Shown: positions 19,158 through 27,386 of the stretch, piece after piece
How positions within the stretch are numbered: the stretch's first letter is position 1
Layout: every line of letters starts with the position of its first letter
DNA from: Pseudomonas sp. BN411
Lineage (GTDB): Bacteria; Pseudomonadota; Gammaproteobacteria; Pseudomonadales; Pseudomonadaceae
DNA length: 64,000 nucleotides
Reading direction: 5' to 3'
NCBI RefSeq assembly: GCF_029871235.1
Contig: NZ_SSOM01000074.1
Span: forward strand, 62,001-126,000
Notes under the pieces: model-generated
What the model was told of the DNA's origin: nothing
Seen by the model: the letters and a program-made list of their open reading frames with translations, nothing else
Database searches by the model: none
Position numbers and translations under genes: made by a program

Positions 19158-19454
19158 TCAGGACTGCCGAGCGGTCAGGCCCGGCAGGTCGGGGAGGGTA
19201 CGCGGACGCTGGATTCGCACCCGCTTCTGGCGGTTCAGTTCGCCGCTTTCCAGGCTCACCTGGCTCTTGGCGACCCCGAAGGCCTCCGCCAGGAAAGCCA
19301 TCAGGTGGGCATTCGCCTTGCCTTCCACCGGCGGCGCGGTGAGGCGGATCTTCAGCCTTTCGCCGTGCAGCCCGGCGAACTCGTCACGGCTCGCCTTGGG
19401 CTGCAGATGGCAGTCGAGGATCAGGTCCTCGCCTGCCCAGCGGTACCAGCTCAT
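19158..19454 (-). CDS. yggU: DUF167 / YggU family small protein
   Basis: 98-residue soluble protein with the DUF167 signature: LQPKASRDEFAGLHGERLKIRL, then APPVEGKANAHLMAFLAEAFGV. Function unknown although it is nearly universal. The start overlaps the upstream yggT stop by 1 nt (TGATG on the minus strand). Part of a yggS-proC-yggT-yggU minus-strand unit. Confidence 0.92.
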   Translation of the reverse strand: MSWYRWAGEDLILDCHLQPKASRDEFAGLHGERLKIRLTAPPVEGKANAHLMAFLAEAFGVAKSQVSLESGELNRQKRVRIQRPRTLPDLPGLTARQS

Positions 19455-20047
19455 CAGAGGAACGGGCTGAGGATCTGCGGCATGCCAGTCATGGCGGCCA
19501 GGTTGCCGATCACCAGCATATCCAGCAGTTTCAGTGCAATGAAGGCGAAGATCGGCGAAATATCCAGACCGCCAAGGTTCGGCAGCAGCTTGCGAAACGG
19601 CATCAGCAGCGGCTCGCAGATCTGGTTCACCAGCTGTGCGCCGGGGTTGTAGCTGCCCGGGGCGACCCAGGAGAGGATCACGCTGATGATCAGGGCGAAG
19701 AAGAACACCTTCAGGAACAGCGAGGTGACGCCGATGATCGACCAGATCAGCAGTTGCAGCAGATAGCCGCCGACGCCGTAGCCCATCAGGGTCAGGGTGA
19801 CGATCATCAGCAGCAGCTGGACGAGGATGGCCAGGACCAGGGAAGCGAGGTCCAGGCCGCCGAAGCCGGGGATGATCTTGCGCAGCGGATTGAGCAGCGG
19901 CTTGGTGGCACGCACCACGAACTGGCTCAGCGGGTTGTAGAAGTCGGCGCGCACCAGTTGCAGGATGAAGCGCAGCAGGACGATCAGCAGGTAGAGACTG
20001 CCGAGGGTCTGGATCACATAGATGGCTGCGGTGTTGAGTCCGGTCAT
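19454..20047 (-). CDS. yggT: YggT family integral membrane protein
   Basis: 197-residue membrane protein with two tandem YggT repeats, each a hydrophobic helix pair plus the conserved motif: FYNPLSQFVVRATKPLLNPLRKIIP in the first half and YNPGAQLVNQICEPLLMPFRKLLPNLGGLDISPI in the second. It probably contributes to osmotic-stress tolerance or membrane protein function. It lies 10 bp after proC. Confidence 0.93.
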   Translation of the reverse strand: MTGLNTAAIYVIQTLGSLYLLIVLLRFILQLVRADFYNPLSQFVVRATKPLLNPLRKIIPGFGGLDLASLVLAILVQLLLMIVTLTLMGYGVGGYLLQLLIWSIIGVTSLFLKVFFFALIISVILSWVAPGSYNPGAQLVNQICEPLLMPFRKLLPNLGGLDISPIFAFIALKLLDMLVIGNLAAMTGMPQILSPFL

Positions 20048-20057
20048 CGAAAGCTCC

Positions 20058-20876
20058 TTATTGGCCCAGTTGTTCGGCCAGCTCGGCCGAACGCCGGTCG
20101 GCGGCGTTCAGGGCCTGTTGCACCAGGGCTTCGAAGCCGCCGGCCTGGAAAGTTTTGATCGCCGCTTCGGTGGTGCCGTTGGGCGAGGTGACGCGGCGGC
20201 GCAGCTCGGCGGCGTCGACGTCGCTGGAAACCGCCATGCGCGCGGCGCCCAGGGCGGTCTGCAGGGTCAGTTGTTCGGCGGTGGCGCGCGGTAGGCCGAG
20301 TTTCTCGCCGGCGGCGGTCATGGCCTCCATCAGCAGGAAGAAATAGGCCGGGCCGCTGCCGGATACGGCGGTCACGGCGTCGATCAGTCGTTCCTCCTCC
20401 AGCCAGAGGGCGATACCGACGGCGGCCAGCAGATGCTCGGCCTGCTTGCGCTGGGCGGCGCTGACTTCGGTGTTGGCGTACAGGCCGCTCGCGCCCAGGC
20501 CCACAAGCGCCGGGGTGTTGGGCATGCAGCGCACGATCGGGCGCGGGCCGAGCCAGGCAGCCAGGCTGGCGCAGGTGATGCCGGCGGCAATGGAAACCAC
20601 CAGTTGGCCATCCTTCAGGCTGGGAGCCAGGGCCTGGCAGACCGCCTTCATCACTTGCGGCTTGGTCGCCAGGACCACTACGTCGGCGCCTTGCACGGCG
20701 TCGGCGTTGCTTTCCACCACTTCGATACCGTGCTCGGCGCTGATCTTCGCGCGCTGCTCGGCGCCGGGATCGCTGGCACGGATGTGGTCGGCGGCGACGC
20801 CCTGGGCGCGCAGGCCGCCGATCAGGCTGGCGGCCATGTTGCCGGCGCCAATGAATGCAATGCGGGGAGTGCTCAT
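20058..20876 (-). CDS. proC: Pyrroline-5-carboxylate reductase ProC
   Basis: Last step of proline synthesis, NAD(P)H-dependent reduction of P5C. The 272-residue protein has the Rossmann motif IAFIGAGNMAASLIGGL at the N-terminus, VVLATKPQVM, CMPNTPALVGLGASGLYAN, and the C-terminal dimerisation signature VTAVSGSGPAYFFLLMEAM with VTSPNGTTEAAI. Canonical length. It is 14 bp downstream of yggS. Confidence 0.97.
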   Translation of the reverse strand: MSTPRIAFIGAGNMAASLIGGLRAQGVAADHIRASDPGAEQRAKISAEHGIEVVESNADAVQGADVVVLATKPQVMKAVCQALAPSLKDGQLVVSIAAGITCASLAAWLGPRPIVRCMPNTPALVGLGASGLYANTEVSAAQRKQAEHLLAAVGIALWLEEERLIDAVTAVSGSGPAYFFLLMEAMTAAGEKLGLPRATAEQLTLQTALGAARMAVSSDVDAAELRRRVTSPNGTTEAAIKTFQAGGFEALVQQALNAADRRSAELAEQLGQ

Positions 20877-20890
20877 GAATGCTTCCTTAA

Positions 20891-21583
20891 TTAGTGCGAG
20901 GGCTGGCCGTAGTCGCGGGCGCCGAATAGCGCAGTGCCAATGCGCACCCAGGTGGCGCCTTCGGCGATGGCCGCTTCCAGGTCATGGCTCATGCCCATGG
21001 ACAGAGTGTCCAACGAGGGGTTCAGCGCCTCCTGCAACTGGCGCAGGCGGGCGAAGGCGGCATGCTGCTCCGCCGGGTCTTCGGTGGGTTCGGGAATCGC
21101 CATCAGGCCGCGCAGGCGCAGGTTCGGCAGATCGGCCACGGCAGCGGCCAGGGCCGGCAGATCATCGGGGGTGCAGCCGGACTTGCTGTCTTCACCGCTG
21201 ACGTTCACCTGCAGGCAGATGTTCAGCGGTGGCAGGTGCGCGGGGCGTTGGGCTGAAAGGCGCTCGGCGATTTTCAGGCGGTCCACCGAGTGCACCCAGT
21301 GGAAATGTTCGGCAATGGATTTGGTCTTGTTCGACTGGATCGGACCGATGAAATGCCAGGTCAGCGCCAGATCAGTGAGCTCGACCTGCTTGGCCAGTGC
21401 TTCCTGCAGGTAGTTCTCGCCGAAATCGACGATTCCTGCGGCGAACGCATCGCGGATCGCGACTGCGGGTTTGGTCTTGCTCACGGCCAGCAGGCCGATA
21501 CTGGAAAATTCTCGCCCTGAGGCTTGCGCCGCCTCACGGATACGCGCGCGAACCTTTGCAATATTGTCTGCTATCGTGGACAT
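20891..21583 (-). CDS. yggS: YggS family PLP homeostasis protein
   Basis: 230-residue alanine-racemase-fold protein that binds pyridoxal 5'-phosphate and maintains PLP balance; no catalytic activity is known for the family. The PLP lysine is K36 in LLAVSKTKP, followed by FGENYLQEALAK, WHFIGPIQSNKTK, SVDRLKIAERL and GMSHDLEAAIAEGATWVRIGTALFG. The start MSTIADNIAK is supported by homology; the longer open frame upstream overlaps the pilT promoter region. Divergent from pilT. Confidence 0.95.
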   Translation of the reverse strand: MSTIADNIAKVRARIREAAQASGREFSSIGLLAVSKTKPAVAIRDAFAAGIVDFGENYLQEALAKQVELTDLALTWHFIGPIQSNKTKSIAEHFHWVHSVDRLKIAERLSAQRPAHLPPLNICLQVNVSGEDSKSGCTPDDLPALAAAVADLPNLRLRGLMAIPEPTEDPAEQHAAFARLRQLQEALNPSLDTLSMGMSHDLEAAIAEGATWVRIGTALFGARDYGQPSH

Positions 21584-21746
21584 TACCTGCGCTCTACAGC
21601 CCGGCCTGAGTGGGGTCTGCGGCATTCTAACTGCCGCTGAAAAATGTAGCGAGCGACGGCCGGGCAGGTCGGTATCGACGGCCTTAGGCACGGCGCGGTG
21701 ATCATTCAGCAGTCTGCAAACCGTTTGCTTCGAATTGGGGAGCCCC

Positions 21747-22781
21747 ATGGATATTACTGAGCTGCTTGCCTTCAGCGCCAAGCAGGGCGCTTCGGACCTG
21801 CATCTCTCGGCCGGCCTGCCACCTATGATTCGCGTCGATGGCGACGTGCGCCGGATCAACCTGCCGGCCCTGGACCACAAGCAGGTCCACGCGCTGATCT
21901 ACGACATCATGAACGACAAGCAACGCAAGGATTTCGAGGAATTCCTCGAGACCGACTTCTCCTTCGAAGTCCCTGGCGTCGCGCGTTTTCGGGTCAACGC
22001 CTTCAACCAGAACCGCGGCGCCGGCGCCGTGTTCCGTACCATTCCCTCCAAGGTCCTGAGCATGGAAGACCTGGGAATGGGCGAAATCTTCAAGAAGATT
22101 TCCGACGTTCCGCGCGGCCTGGTGCTGGTCACCGGCCCCACCGGTTCGGGCAAGTCCACCACCCTGGCGGCCATGCTCGACTACCTGAACAGCACCAAGT
22201 ACCACCACATCCTCACCGTGGAAGACCCGATCGAATTCGTCCACGAGTCGAAGAAGTGCCTGATCAACCAGCGGGAAGTGCACCGCGACACCCTCGGCTT
22301 CAACGAAGCCCTGCGTTCGGCGCTGCGTGAAGACCCGGACATCATCCTGGTGGGTGAGATGCGCGACCTGGAAACCATCCGTCTGGCGCTGACCGCCGCG
22401 GAAACCGGTCACCTGGTATTCGGCACCCTGCACACCACCTCCGCGGCCAAGACCATCGACCGCGTGGTCGACGTGTTCCCCGCCGAGGAAAAGTCCATGG
22501 TTCGCTCCATGCTCTCCGAATCTCTCCAGTCGGTGATCTCCCAGACCCTGCTGAAGAAGATCGGCGGCGGCCGGGTGGCGGCCCACGAGATCATGATCGG
22601 CACCCCGGCCATCCGTAACCTGATCCGCGAAGACAAGGTGGCGCAGATGTACTCCGCCATCCAGACCGGCGGCTCGCTCGGCATGCAGACCCTCGACATG
22701 TGCCTCAAGGGCCTGGTCGCCAAGGGCCTGGTGAGCCGCGAGAGCGCGCGGGAAAAGGCCAAGAGCCCGGAAAACTTCTGA
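21747..22781 (+). CDS. pilT: Type IV pilus retraction ATPase PilT
   Basis: Hexameric motor that depolymerises type IV pili, powering twitching motility. The 344-residue protein is exactly the P. aeruginosa length. It starts MDITELLAFSAKQGASDLHL, with Walker A GPTGSGKST at 130-138, an Asp-box around VEDPIEFVHESK, Walker B-like ILVGEMRD, a His-box GHLVFGTLHTTSA, and the C-terminal AIRNLIRE motif needed for retraction. GGGGAG precedes the ATG by 5 nt. Followed 39 bp later by pilU. Confidence 0.98.
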   Translation: MDITELLAFSAKQGASDLHLSAGLPPMIRVDGDVRRINLPALDHKQVHALIYDIMNDKQRKDFEEFLETDFSFEVPGVARFRVNAFNQNRGAGAVFRTIPSKVLSMEDLGMGEIFKKISDVPRGLVLVTGPTGSGKSTTLAAMLDYLNSTKYHHILTVEDPIEFVHESKKCLINQREVHRDTLGFNEALRSALREDPDIILVGEMRDLETIRLALTAAETGHLVFGTLHTTSAAKTIDRVVDVFPAEEKSMVRSMLSESLQSVISQTLLKKIGGGRVAAHEIMIGTPAIRNLIREDKVAQMYSAIQTGGSLGMQTLDMCLKGLVAKGLVSRESAREKAKSPENF

Positions 22782-22820
22782 CCCGCCTGACCGGCGCCGG
22801 CATCGAACAGCGAGAACGCC

Positions 22821-23966
22821 ATGGAATTCGAGAAACTGATGCGCCTGATGGTGGAAAAAGGCGGTTCCGACCTCTTCATCACGGCGGGTGTGCCGCCGTC
22901 GATGAAGGTCAACGGCAAGATCATGCCGGTGACCAAGAACCCCATGTCGCCGGAAATGACGCGGGAAACCGTGCTGGGCGTGATGAACGAGCAGCAGCGC
23001 CGCGACTTCGCCGAGCACCACGAATGCAACTTCGCCATCAGCGCGCGGGGCATCGGGCGTTTCCGCGTCAGCGCCTTCTACCAGCGCAACCTGGTGGGCA
23101 TGGTGCTGCGCCGCATCGAGACCACCATCCCCACCATCGATGAGCTGAAACTGCCGGAAATCCTCAAGAAACTGTCGCTGACCAAGCGCGGCCTGGTGCT
23201 CTTCGTTGGCGCCACCGGTACCGGTAAGTCCACCTCGCTGGCAGCGATGATCGGCCACCGCAACAAGAACAGCAGCGGCCACATCATCTCCATCGAAGAC
23301 CCGATCGAATTCATCCACCAGCACCAGAGCTGCATCGTCACCCAGCGTGAAGTGGGCATCGACACCGAGTCCTTCGAAGTGGCCCTGAAGAACACCCTGC
23401 GCCAGGCGCCGGACGTGATCCTGATCGGCGAGGTGCGGACCCGCGAGACCATGGACCACGCCGTCGCCTTCGCCGAAACCGGCCACCTGTGCCTGGCCAC
23501 CCTGCACGCCAACAACGCCAACCAGGCGCTGGACCGCATCATCAACTTCTTCCCCGCCGACCGGCAGCAGCAGGTGTGGATGGACCTGTCGCTGAACCTC
23601 AAGGCCATCGTTGCTCAGCAACTGGTGCCGACCCCGGACGGCAAGGGCCGCCGCGCGGTGATCGAAGTACTGATCAACACCCCGCTGGCTGCCGACCTGA
23701 TCCGCAAGGGCGAAGTACACGAACTCAAGGCCCTGATGAAGCGCTCTTCCGAGCACGGCATGCAGACCTTCGACCAGGCGCTCTACAACCTCTATTCCCA
23801 GGGCGAGATCACCTACGAAGACGCCCTGCTCTACGCCGACTCGGCCAACGACCTGCGCCTGATGATCAAGCTCGGCTCGGAAACCGATGGCGAGCACCTG
23901 CAGCACATGAGCGACGGCCTGTCGCTGCAGGTGTCCGAGGAAGACCCGGGGCGTCGCTTCCGCTAA
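22821..23966 (+). CDS. pilU: PilT-dependent retraction ATPase PilU
   Basis: Accessory retraction ATPase that acts with PilT to pull against load. The 381-residue protein parallels PilT: GGSDLFITAG at the N-terminus, Walker A GATGTGKST (130-138), IEDPIEFIHQHQSC, ILIGEVRTRETMDHA, and GHLCLATLHANNANQALDRI. The C-terminal tail (after MIKLGSETDGEHL) is longer than in PilT, as usual for PilU. Ends at a strong bidirectional terminator. Confidence 0.97.
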   Translation: MEFEKLMRLMVEKGGSDLFITAGVPPSMKVNGKIMPVTKNPMSPEMTRETVLGVMNEQQRRDFAEHHECNFAISARGIGRFRVSAFYQRNLVGMVLRRIETTIPTIDELKLPEILKKLSLTKRGLVLFVGATGTGKSTSLAAMIGHRNKNSSGHIISIEDPIEFIHQHQSCIVTQREVGIDTESFEVALKNTLRQAPDVILIGEVRTRETMDHAVAFAETGHLCLATLHANNANQALDRIINFFPADRQQQVWMDLSLNLKAIVAQQLVPTPDGKGRRAVIEVLINTPLAADLIRKGEVHELKALMKRSSEHGMQTFDQALYNLYSQGEITYEDALLYADSANDLRLMIKLGSETDGEHLQHMSDGLSLQVSEEDPGRRFR

Positions 23967-23978
23967 GCTTTCGCTCAA

Positions 23979-24008
23979 TGAAGAAGCCCGCTTCGGCGGG
24001 CTTCTTCA
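23979..24008. terminator. Terminator after pilU
   Basis: A 13-bp perfect stem (TGAAGAAGCCCGC with GCGGGCTTCTTCA) around a TTCG tetraloop begins 13 nt after the pilU stop. The A/T-rich arms provide an interrupted T-run in both directions. Confidence 0.85.
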
Positions 24009-24042
24009 TGCCCGCGTTTCACACATCTCTGCAGGAGGCAGC

Positions 24043-24438
24043 ATGAACACCCGTCAGGACACCCACAGCAAGGTCATCGGCTACCTGCTCTGGATTTTCG
24101 GATTCCTCGGTTCCCACCGCTTCTACTATGGCAAGCCGGTGACCGGCACCATCTGGTTCTTCACCCTGGGTCTGTTCTTCATCGGCTGGATTATCGACCT
24201 GTTCCTGATCCCCGCCATGGACCGCGAGGCTGCCGTGCGTTTCAACTCTGGCCAGTACGACTACAACGTCGCCTGGATCCTGCTGACCTTCCTCGGCGTG
24301 TTCGGCGTGCACCGCATGTACCAGGGCAAGTGGATCAGCGGCATCCTCTACCTGCTCACCGGCGGCTTCTTCCTGATCGGCGTGCTCTACGACTTCTGGA
24401 CCCTGAATACCCAGGTGTCGGTGCTCAACGCCCGTTGA
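24043..24438 (+). CDS. TM2 domain-containing membrane protein
   Basis: 131-residue protein with two TM2 modules. Each has a pair of membrane helices with the signature G-x-x-G-x-H-R-x-Y: GFLGSHRFYYGKPVTGTIWF near residues 20-39 and GVFGVHRMYQGKWISGILYL near 86-105. GGFFLIGVLYDFWTL ends the second. TM2 proteins are of unknown function. GGAGG lies 6 nt before the ATG. The gene stands alone between the pilU terminator and a repeat element. Confidence 0.9.
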   Translation: MNTRQDTHSKVIGYLLWIFGFLGSHRFYYGKPVTGTIWFFTLGLFFIGWIIDLFLIPAMDREAAVRFNSGQYDYNVAWILLTFLGVFGVHRMYQGKWISGILYLLTGGFFLIGVLYDFWTLNTQVSVLNAR

Positions 24439-24453
24439 ACCTGCGTTTTTCCT

Positions 24454-24552
24454 TGTGGGGGCGAATTCATTCGCTAACCGGACCGCCAGGTCCGGCCTAC
24501 AAGCCTTGCCGGGGACGCTGCGCGTCCCTTCGCGAATGAATTCGCCCCCACA
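24454..24552. repeat. Mirrored 99-bp intergenic element, copy 1
   Basis: Ends are a perfect 21-nt inverted repeat: GGGGGCGAATTCATTCGC core on the left (24454-24474) and its exact reverse complement on the right (24532-24552). Between them are two smaller hairpins (GGACC-GCCA-GGTCC type, about 24478-24494, and GGGACGCTGCGCGTCCC, 24512-24528). Sister copies lie at 41916-42014 and 49024-49118. The rest of the 24439-24675 gap shows only the ribosome site of the next gene. Confidence 0.9.
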
Positions 24553-24675
24553 GAATCACTTCCCCTCGGCCTGACCCCTTCGTCGGAACCCGTGGCGGCA
24601 CCCCGCCTCGCGGCCTATGTTCCAGCGTGGGGCGCCTGTTTCGCCCCCTGCCTGGTCGCGCAAGGAGGTGACGCC

Positions 24676-26055
24676 ATGAACAGTGCCAAAGATGTTCGTC
24701 CCGCAGTCCTCGACCTGATCGGCAATACCCCGCTGGTGCGGGTCACCCGCTTCGATACCGGCCCCTGCACCCTGTTCTTGAAACTCGAATCCCAGAACCC
24801 CGGTGGCTCGATCAAGGACCGCATCGGCGTTGCCATGATCAACAGCGCCGAACGTGATGGCCGGCTCAAGCCTGGCGGCACCATTGTCGAGGCGACCGCC
24901 GGCAACACCGGCCTGGGCCTGGCCCTGGTGGGCCGCGCCAAGGGCTACCGGGTGGTGCTGGTGGTGCCGGACAAGATGTCCACCGAGAAGGTGCTGCACC
25001 TGAAGGCCATGGGTGCCGAGGTGCACATCACCCGCTCCGATGTCGGCAAGGGGCACCCCGATTACTACCAGGACCTGGCCGGCCGCCTGGCGGCGCAGAT
25101 TCCCGGCGCCTTCTTCGCCGACCAGTTCAACAACCCGGCCAACCCCCTGGCCCACGAAAGCACCACCGGCCCGGAGATCTGGCAGCAGACCGGGCAGAAC
25201 GTGGACGCCATCGTCGTCGGCGTCGGCTCCGCCGGCACCCTCACCGGCCTGACCCGTTACTTCCGTCGGGTGCAACCCGATCTGGAAATGGTCCTGGCCG
25301 ACCCGGTGGGTTCGGTGATGGCCGAGTACGTGCGCAGCGGCACCCTGGGCACCGTCGGCTCCTGGGCGGTGGAGGGCATCGGTGAAGACTTCATCCCCGG
25401 CATCGCCGACCTCTCCAGCGTGCGCCATGCCTATTCCATCAGCGACGAGGAGAGCTTCGCCCATGCCCGCGAGCTGTTGCGCGCCGAGGGCATCCCCGGC
25501 GGCTCCTCCACGGGTACCTTGCTGGCGGCGGCGCTTCGCTACTGCCGCGAGCAGAAGACGGCGAAGCGCGTGGTCAGCTTCGTCTGCGATACCGGCACCC
25601 GCTACCTGTCGAAGGTCTACAACGACCAGTGGATGACCGACCAGGGCCTGCTGGCGCGCAAGCGCTACGGCAACCTGCGCGACATCATCGCACGGCGCTA
25701 CGAGGACGGTCGGGTGATCAGCGTGGGGCCGGACGACACCCTGCTCACGGCCTTCCAGCGCATGCGCCTGGCGGATGTTTCGCAACTGCCGGTGCTGCGG
25801 GACGGGCAATTGGTGGGCGTGGTGGACGAATCGGACATCCTGCTCGGCGTGCACGCCGACGCCACGCACTTCCGCCAGCCGGTGGCGGGCGTCATGACCA
25901 CGCGCCTGGAGACCCTGGCACCGGACGCCAGCCTGGCCGAACTGCAGGAAGAACTTGACCGTGGCCTGGTCGCCATCATCTCCGACACTTCCGGATTCCA
26001 TGGCCTCATTACCCGCTCCGACCTGCTCAATCACCTGCGGAGGACCCTTGCATGA
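24676..26055 (+). CDS. cbs: Cystathionine beta-synthase (PLP enzyme with two CBS domains)
   Basis: Condenses serine and homocysteine to cystathionine, entering reverse transsulfuration. The 459-residue protein has a fold-type II PLP domain (about 1-320) with K47 in NPGGSIKDRIG, ATAGNTGLGLALV, and the phosphate-binding GVGSAGTLTGLTRYF and GGSSTGT. A tandem pair of CBS domains forms the C-terminus (about 335-455; VISVGPDDTLLTAFQRMRLADVSQLPVL region and MTTRLETLAPDASLAEL). It lacks the heme-binding N-terminus of the animal enzyme. The ATG at 24676 follows AAGGAGG; upstream in-frame sequence belongs to the intergenic region. The stop overlaps the next gene by 4 nt. Confidence 0.93.
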   Translation: MNSAKDVRPAVLDLIGNTPLVRVTRFDTGPCTLFLKLESQNPGGSIKDRIGVAMINSAERDGRLKPGGTIVEATAGNTGLGLALVGRAKGYRVVLVVPDKMSTEKVLHLKAMGAEVHITRSDVGKGHPDYYQDLAGRLAAQIPGAFFADQFNNPANPLAHESTTGPEIWQQTGQNVDAIVVGVGSAGTLTGLTRYFRRVQPDLEMVLADPVGSVMAEYVRSGTLGTVGSWAVEGIGEDFIPGIADLSSVRHAYSISDEESFAHARELLRAEGIPGGSSTGTLLAAALRYCREQKTAKRVVSFVCDTGTRYLSKVYNDQWMTDQGLLARKRYGNLRDIIARRYEDGRVISVGPDDTLLTAFQRMRLADVSQLPVLRDGQLVGVVDESDILLGVHADATHFRQPVAGVMTTRLETLAPDASLAELQEELDRGLVAIISDTSGFHGLITRSDLLNHLRRTLA

Positions 26056-27236
26056 GCCAGCAGGACGACACCGATCCACGTGCCTTCGCCACCCGCGTCA
26101 TCCACGCCGGCCAAGCCCCGGACCCTTCCACCGGGGCCATCATGCCGCCGATCTACGCCAACTCCACCTATGCCCAGGAAAGCCCCGGCGTGCATAAGGG
26201 GCTGGATTACGGCCGTTCCCACAACCCTACACGCTGGGCGCTGGAACGCTGCGTCGCGGACCTGGAAGGCGGCGCTCAGGCCTTCGCCTTCGCGTCCGGG
26301 CTGGCGGCCATTTCCACGGTGCTGGAACTGCTCGACAGCGGGTCTCACATCGTTGCGAGCAATGACCTCTACGGCGGCACTTTCCGCCTGTTCGAACGGG
26401 TGCGGCGGGTCAGCGCCGGGCACAGGTTCAGCTTCGTCGACTTCAGCGATATCGGCGCGATTCGGGCGGCGATCCAGGACGACACCCGCATGCTCTGGGT
26501 GGAGACCCCGAGTAACCCGCTGCTGCGTCTGGCCGACCTGGAAGCCATCGTGGAGCTGTGCCAGGGGAGGGGCATCATCCTGGTGGCGGACAACACCTTC
26601 GCCAGCCCCTGGGTGCAGCGGCCTCTGGAGCTGGGCTTCGACCTGGTGGTGCACTCCACCACCAAGTACCTCAATGGCCACTCCGATGTAATCGGCGGCA
26701 TCGCCATCGTTTCCGCCGACAGCCGCTGCGACCCGCTACGCGAACGCTTGGGCTTCCTGCAGAACGCCGTGGGCGCCATCGCCGGTCCGTTCGACGCCTT
26801 TCTCACCTTGCGCGGGGTGAAGACCCTGGCGCTGCGCATGGAACGCCACTGCCACAACGCCCTGGAGCTGGCCTTCTGGCTGGAGCAGCAGCCGCAGGTG
26901 GCGCGGGTCTACTACCCCGGCCTGCAGTCCCATCCGCAGCACGCGTTGGCGCGGCGGCAGATGCACAGTTACGGCGGCATGATCTCCCTCGACCTGCGGG
27001 CCGACCTGGCGGGCACCCGGCGATTCCTTGAGGCGGTGCGCATCTTCACCCTGGCCGAGAGCCTGGGAGGCGTGGAAAGCCTGATCGAGCACCCGGCGAT
27101 CATGACCCACGCCAGCATCCCGGCGGAGATCCGCGCGGAGCTGGGCATCGGCGATTCGCTGGTGCGGTTGTCGGTGGGGGTGGAGGACGTGGACGACCTG
27201 CGCGCGGATCTGGCGCAGGCGCTGGGGAGGGTTTGA
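26052..27236 (+). CDS. Cystathionine gamma-lyase (Cys/Met-metabolism PLP enzyme)
   Basis: Cleaves cystathionine to cysteine, 2-oxobutyrate and ammonia, completing reverse transsulfuration with the upstream gene. The 394-residue protein has the family motifs YGRSHNPTRWALE, FASGLAAISTVLELL, ETPSNPLLRLADL, VADNTFASPWVQRPL and the PLP lysine K205 in HSTTKYLNGHSD. A homologous cystathionine gamma-synthase function cannot be excluded from sequence alone; the tight coupling (ATGA overlap) with cystathionine beta-synthase argues for the lyase. Confidence 0.9.
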   Translation: MSQQDDTDPRAFATRVIHAGQAPDPSTGAIMPPIYANSTYAQESPGVHKGLDYGRSHNPTRWALERCVADLEGGAQAFAFASGLAAISTVLELLDSGSHIVASNDLYGGTFRLFERVRRVSAGHRFSFVDFSDIGAIRAAIQDDTRMLWVETPSNPLLRLADLEAIVELCQGRGIILVADNTFASPWVQRPLELGFDLVVHSTTKYLNGHSDVIGGIAIVSADSRCDPLRERLGFLQNAVGAIAGPFDAFLTLRGVKTLALRMERHCHNALELAFWLEQQPQVARVYYPGLQSHPQHALARRQMHSYGGMISLDLRADLAGTRRFLEAVRIFTLAESLGGVESLIEHPAIMTHASIPAEIRAELGIGDSLVRLSVGVEDVDDLRADLAQALGRV

Positions 27237-27277
27237 GGGCGTCAGCGCTCAGTCCGGGCATCGTCGTGAGGTGGGGT

Positions 27278-27385
27278 TTCCCCCTCACCCCAGCCCCCTC
27301 CCTCAGGGAGAGGGGGCATTCCGCGCAGGGCAGCTGGTCTTGAGTCACCCCTCTCCCTTCATGGAGAGGGGCCGGGGGAGAGGGC
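27278..27385. repeat. CCCTCACCCC/GGGAGAGGG intergenic palindrome pair
   Basis: Two related hairpins lie between convergent genes: CCCCCTCCCTCAGGGAGAGGGGG (key arms 27294-27304 and 27306-27316) and CCCCTCTCCCTTCATGGAGAGGGG (27347-27370), followed by a GGGGGAGAGGG arm. This is a repeat family widespread in proteobacterial intergenic DNA. It marks a candidate rearrangement junction. Confidence 0.7.
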
Positions 27386-27386
27386 G

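Noticed and set aside
21702-23978. 758-codon open frame antisense to pilT and pilU
   Set aside because: Spans two well-conserved genes on the opposite strand; composition (His/Gln/Val/Gly-rich) is that of a shadow frame and it has no recognisable domain.
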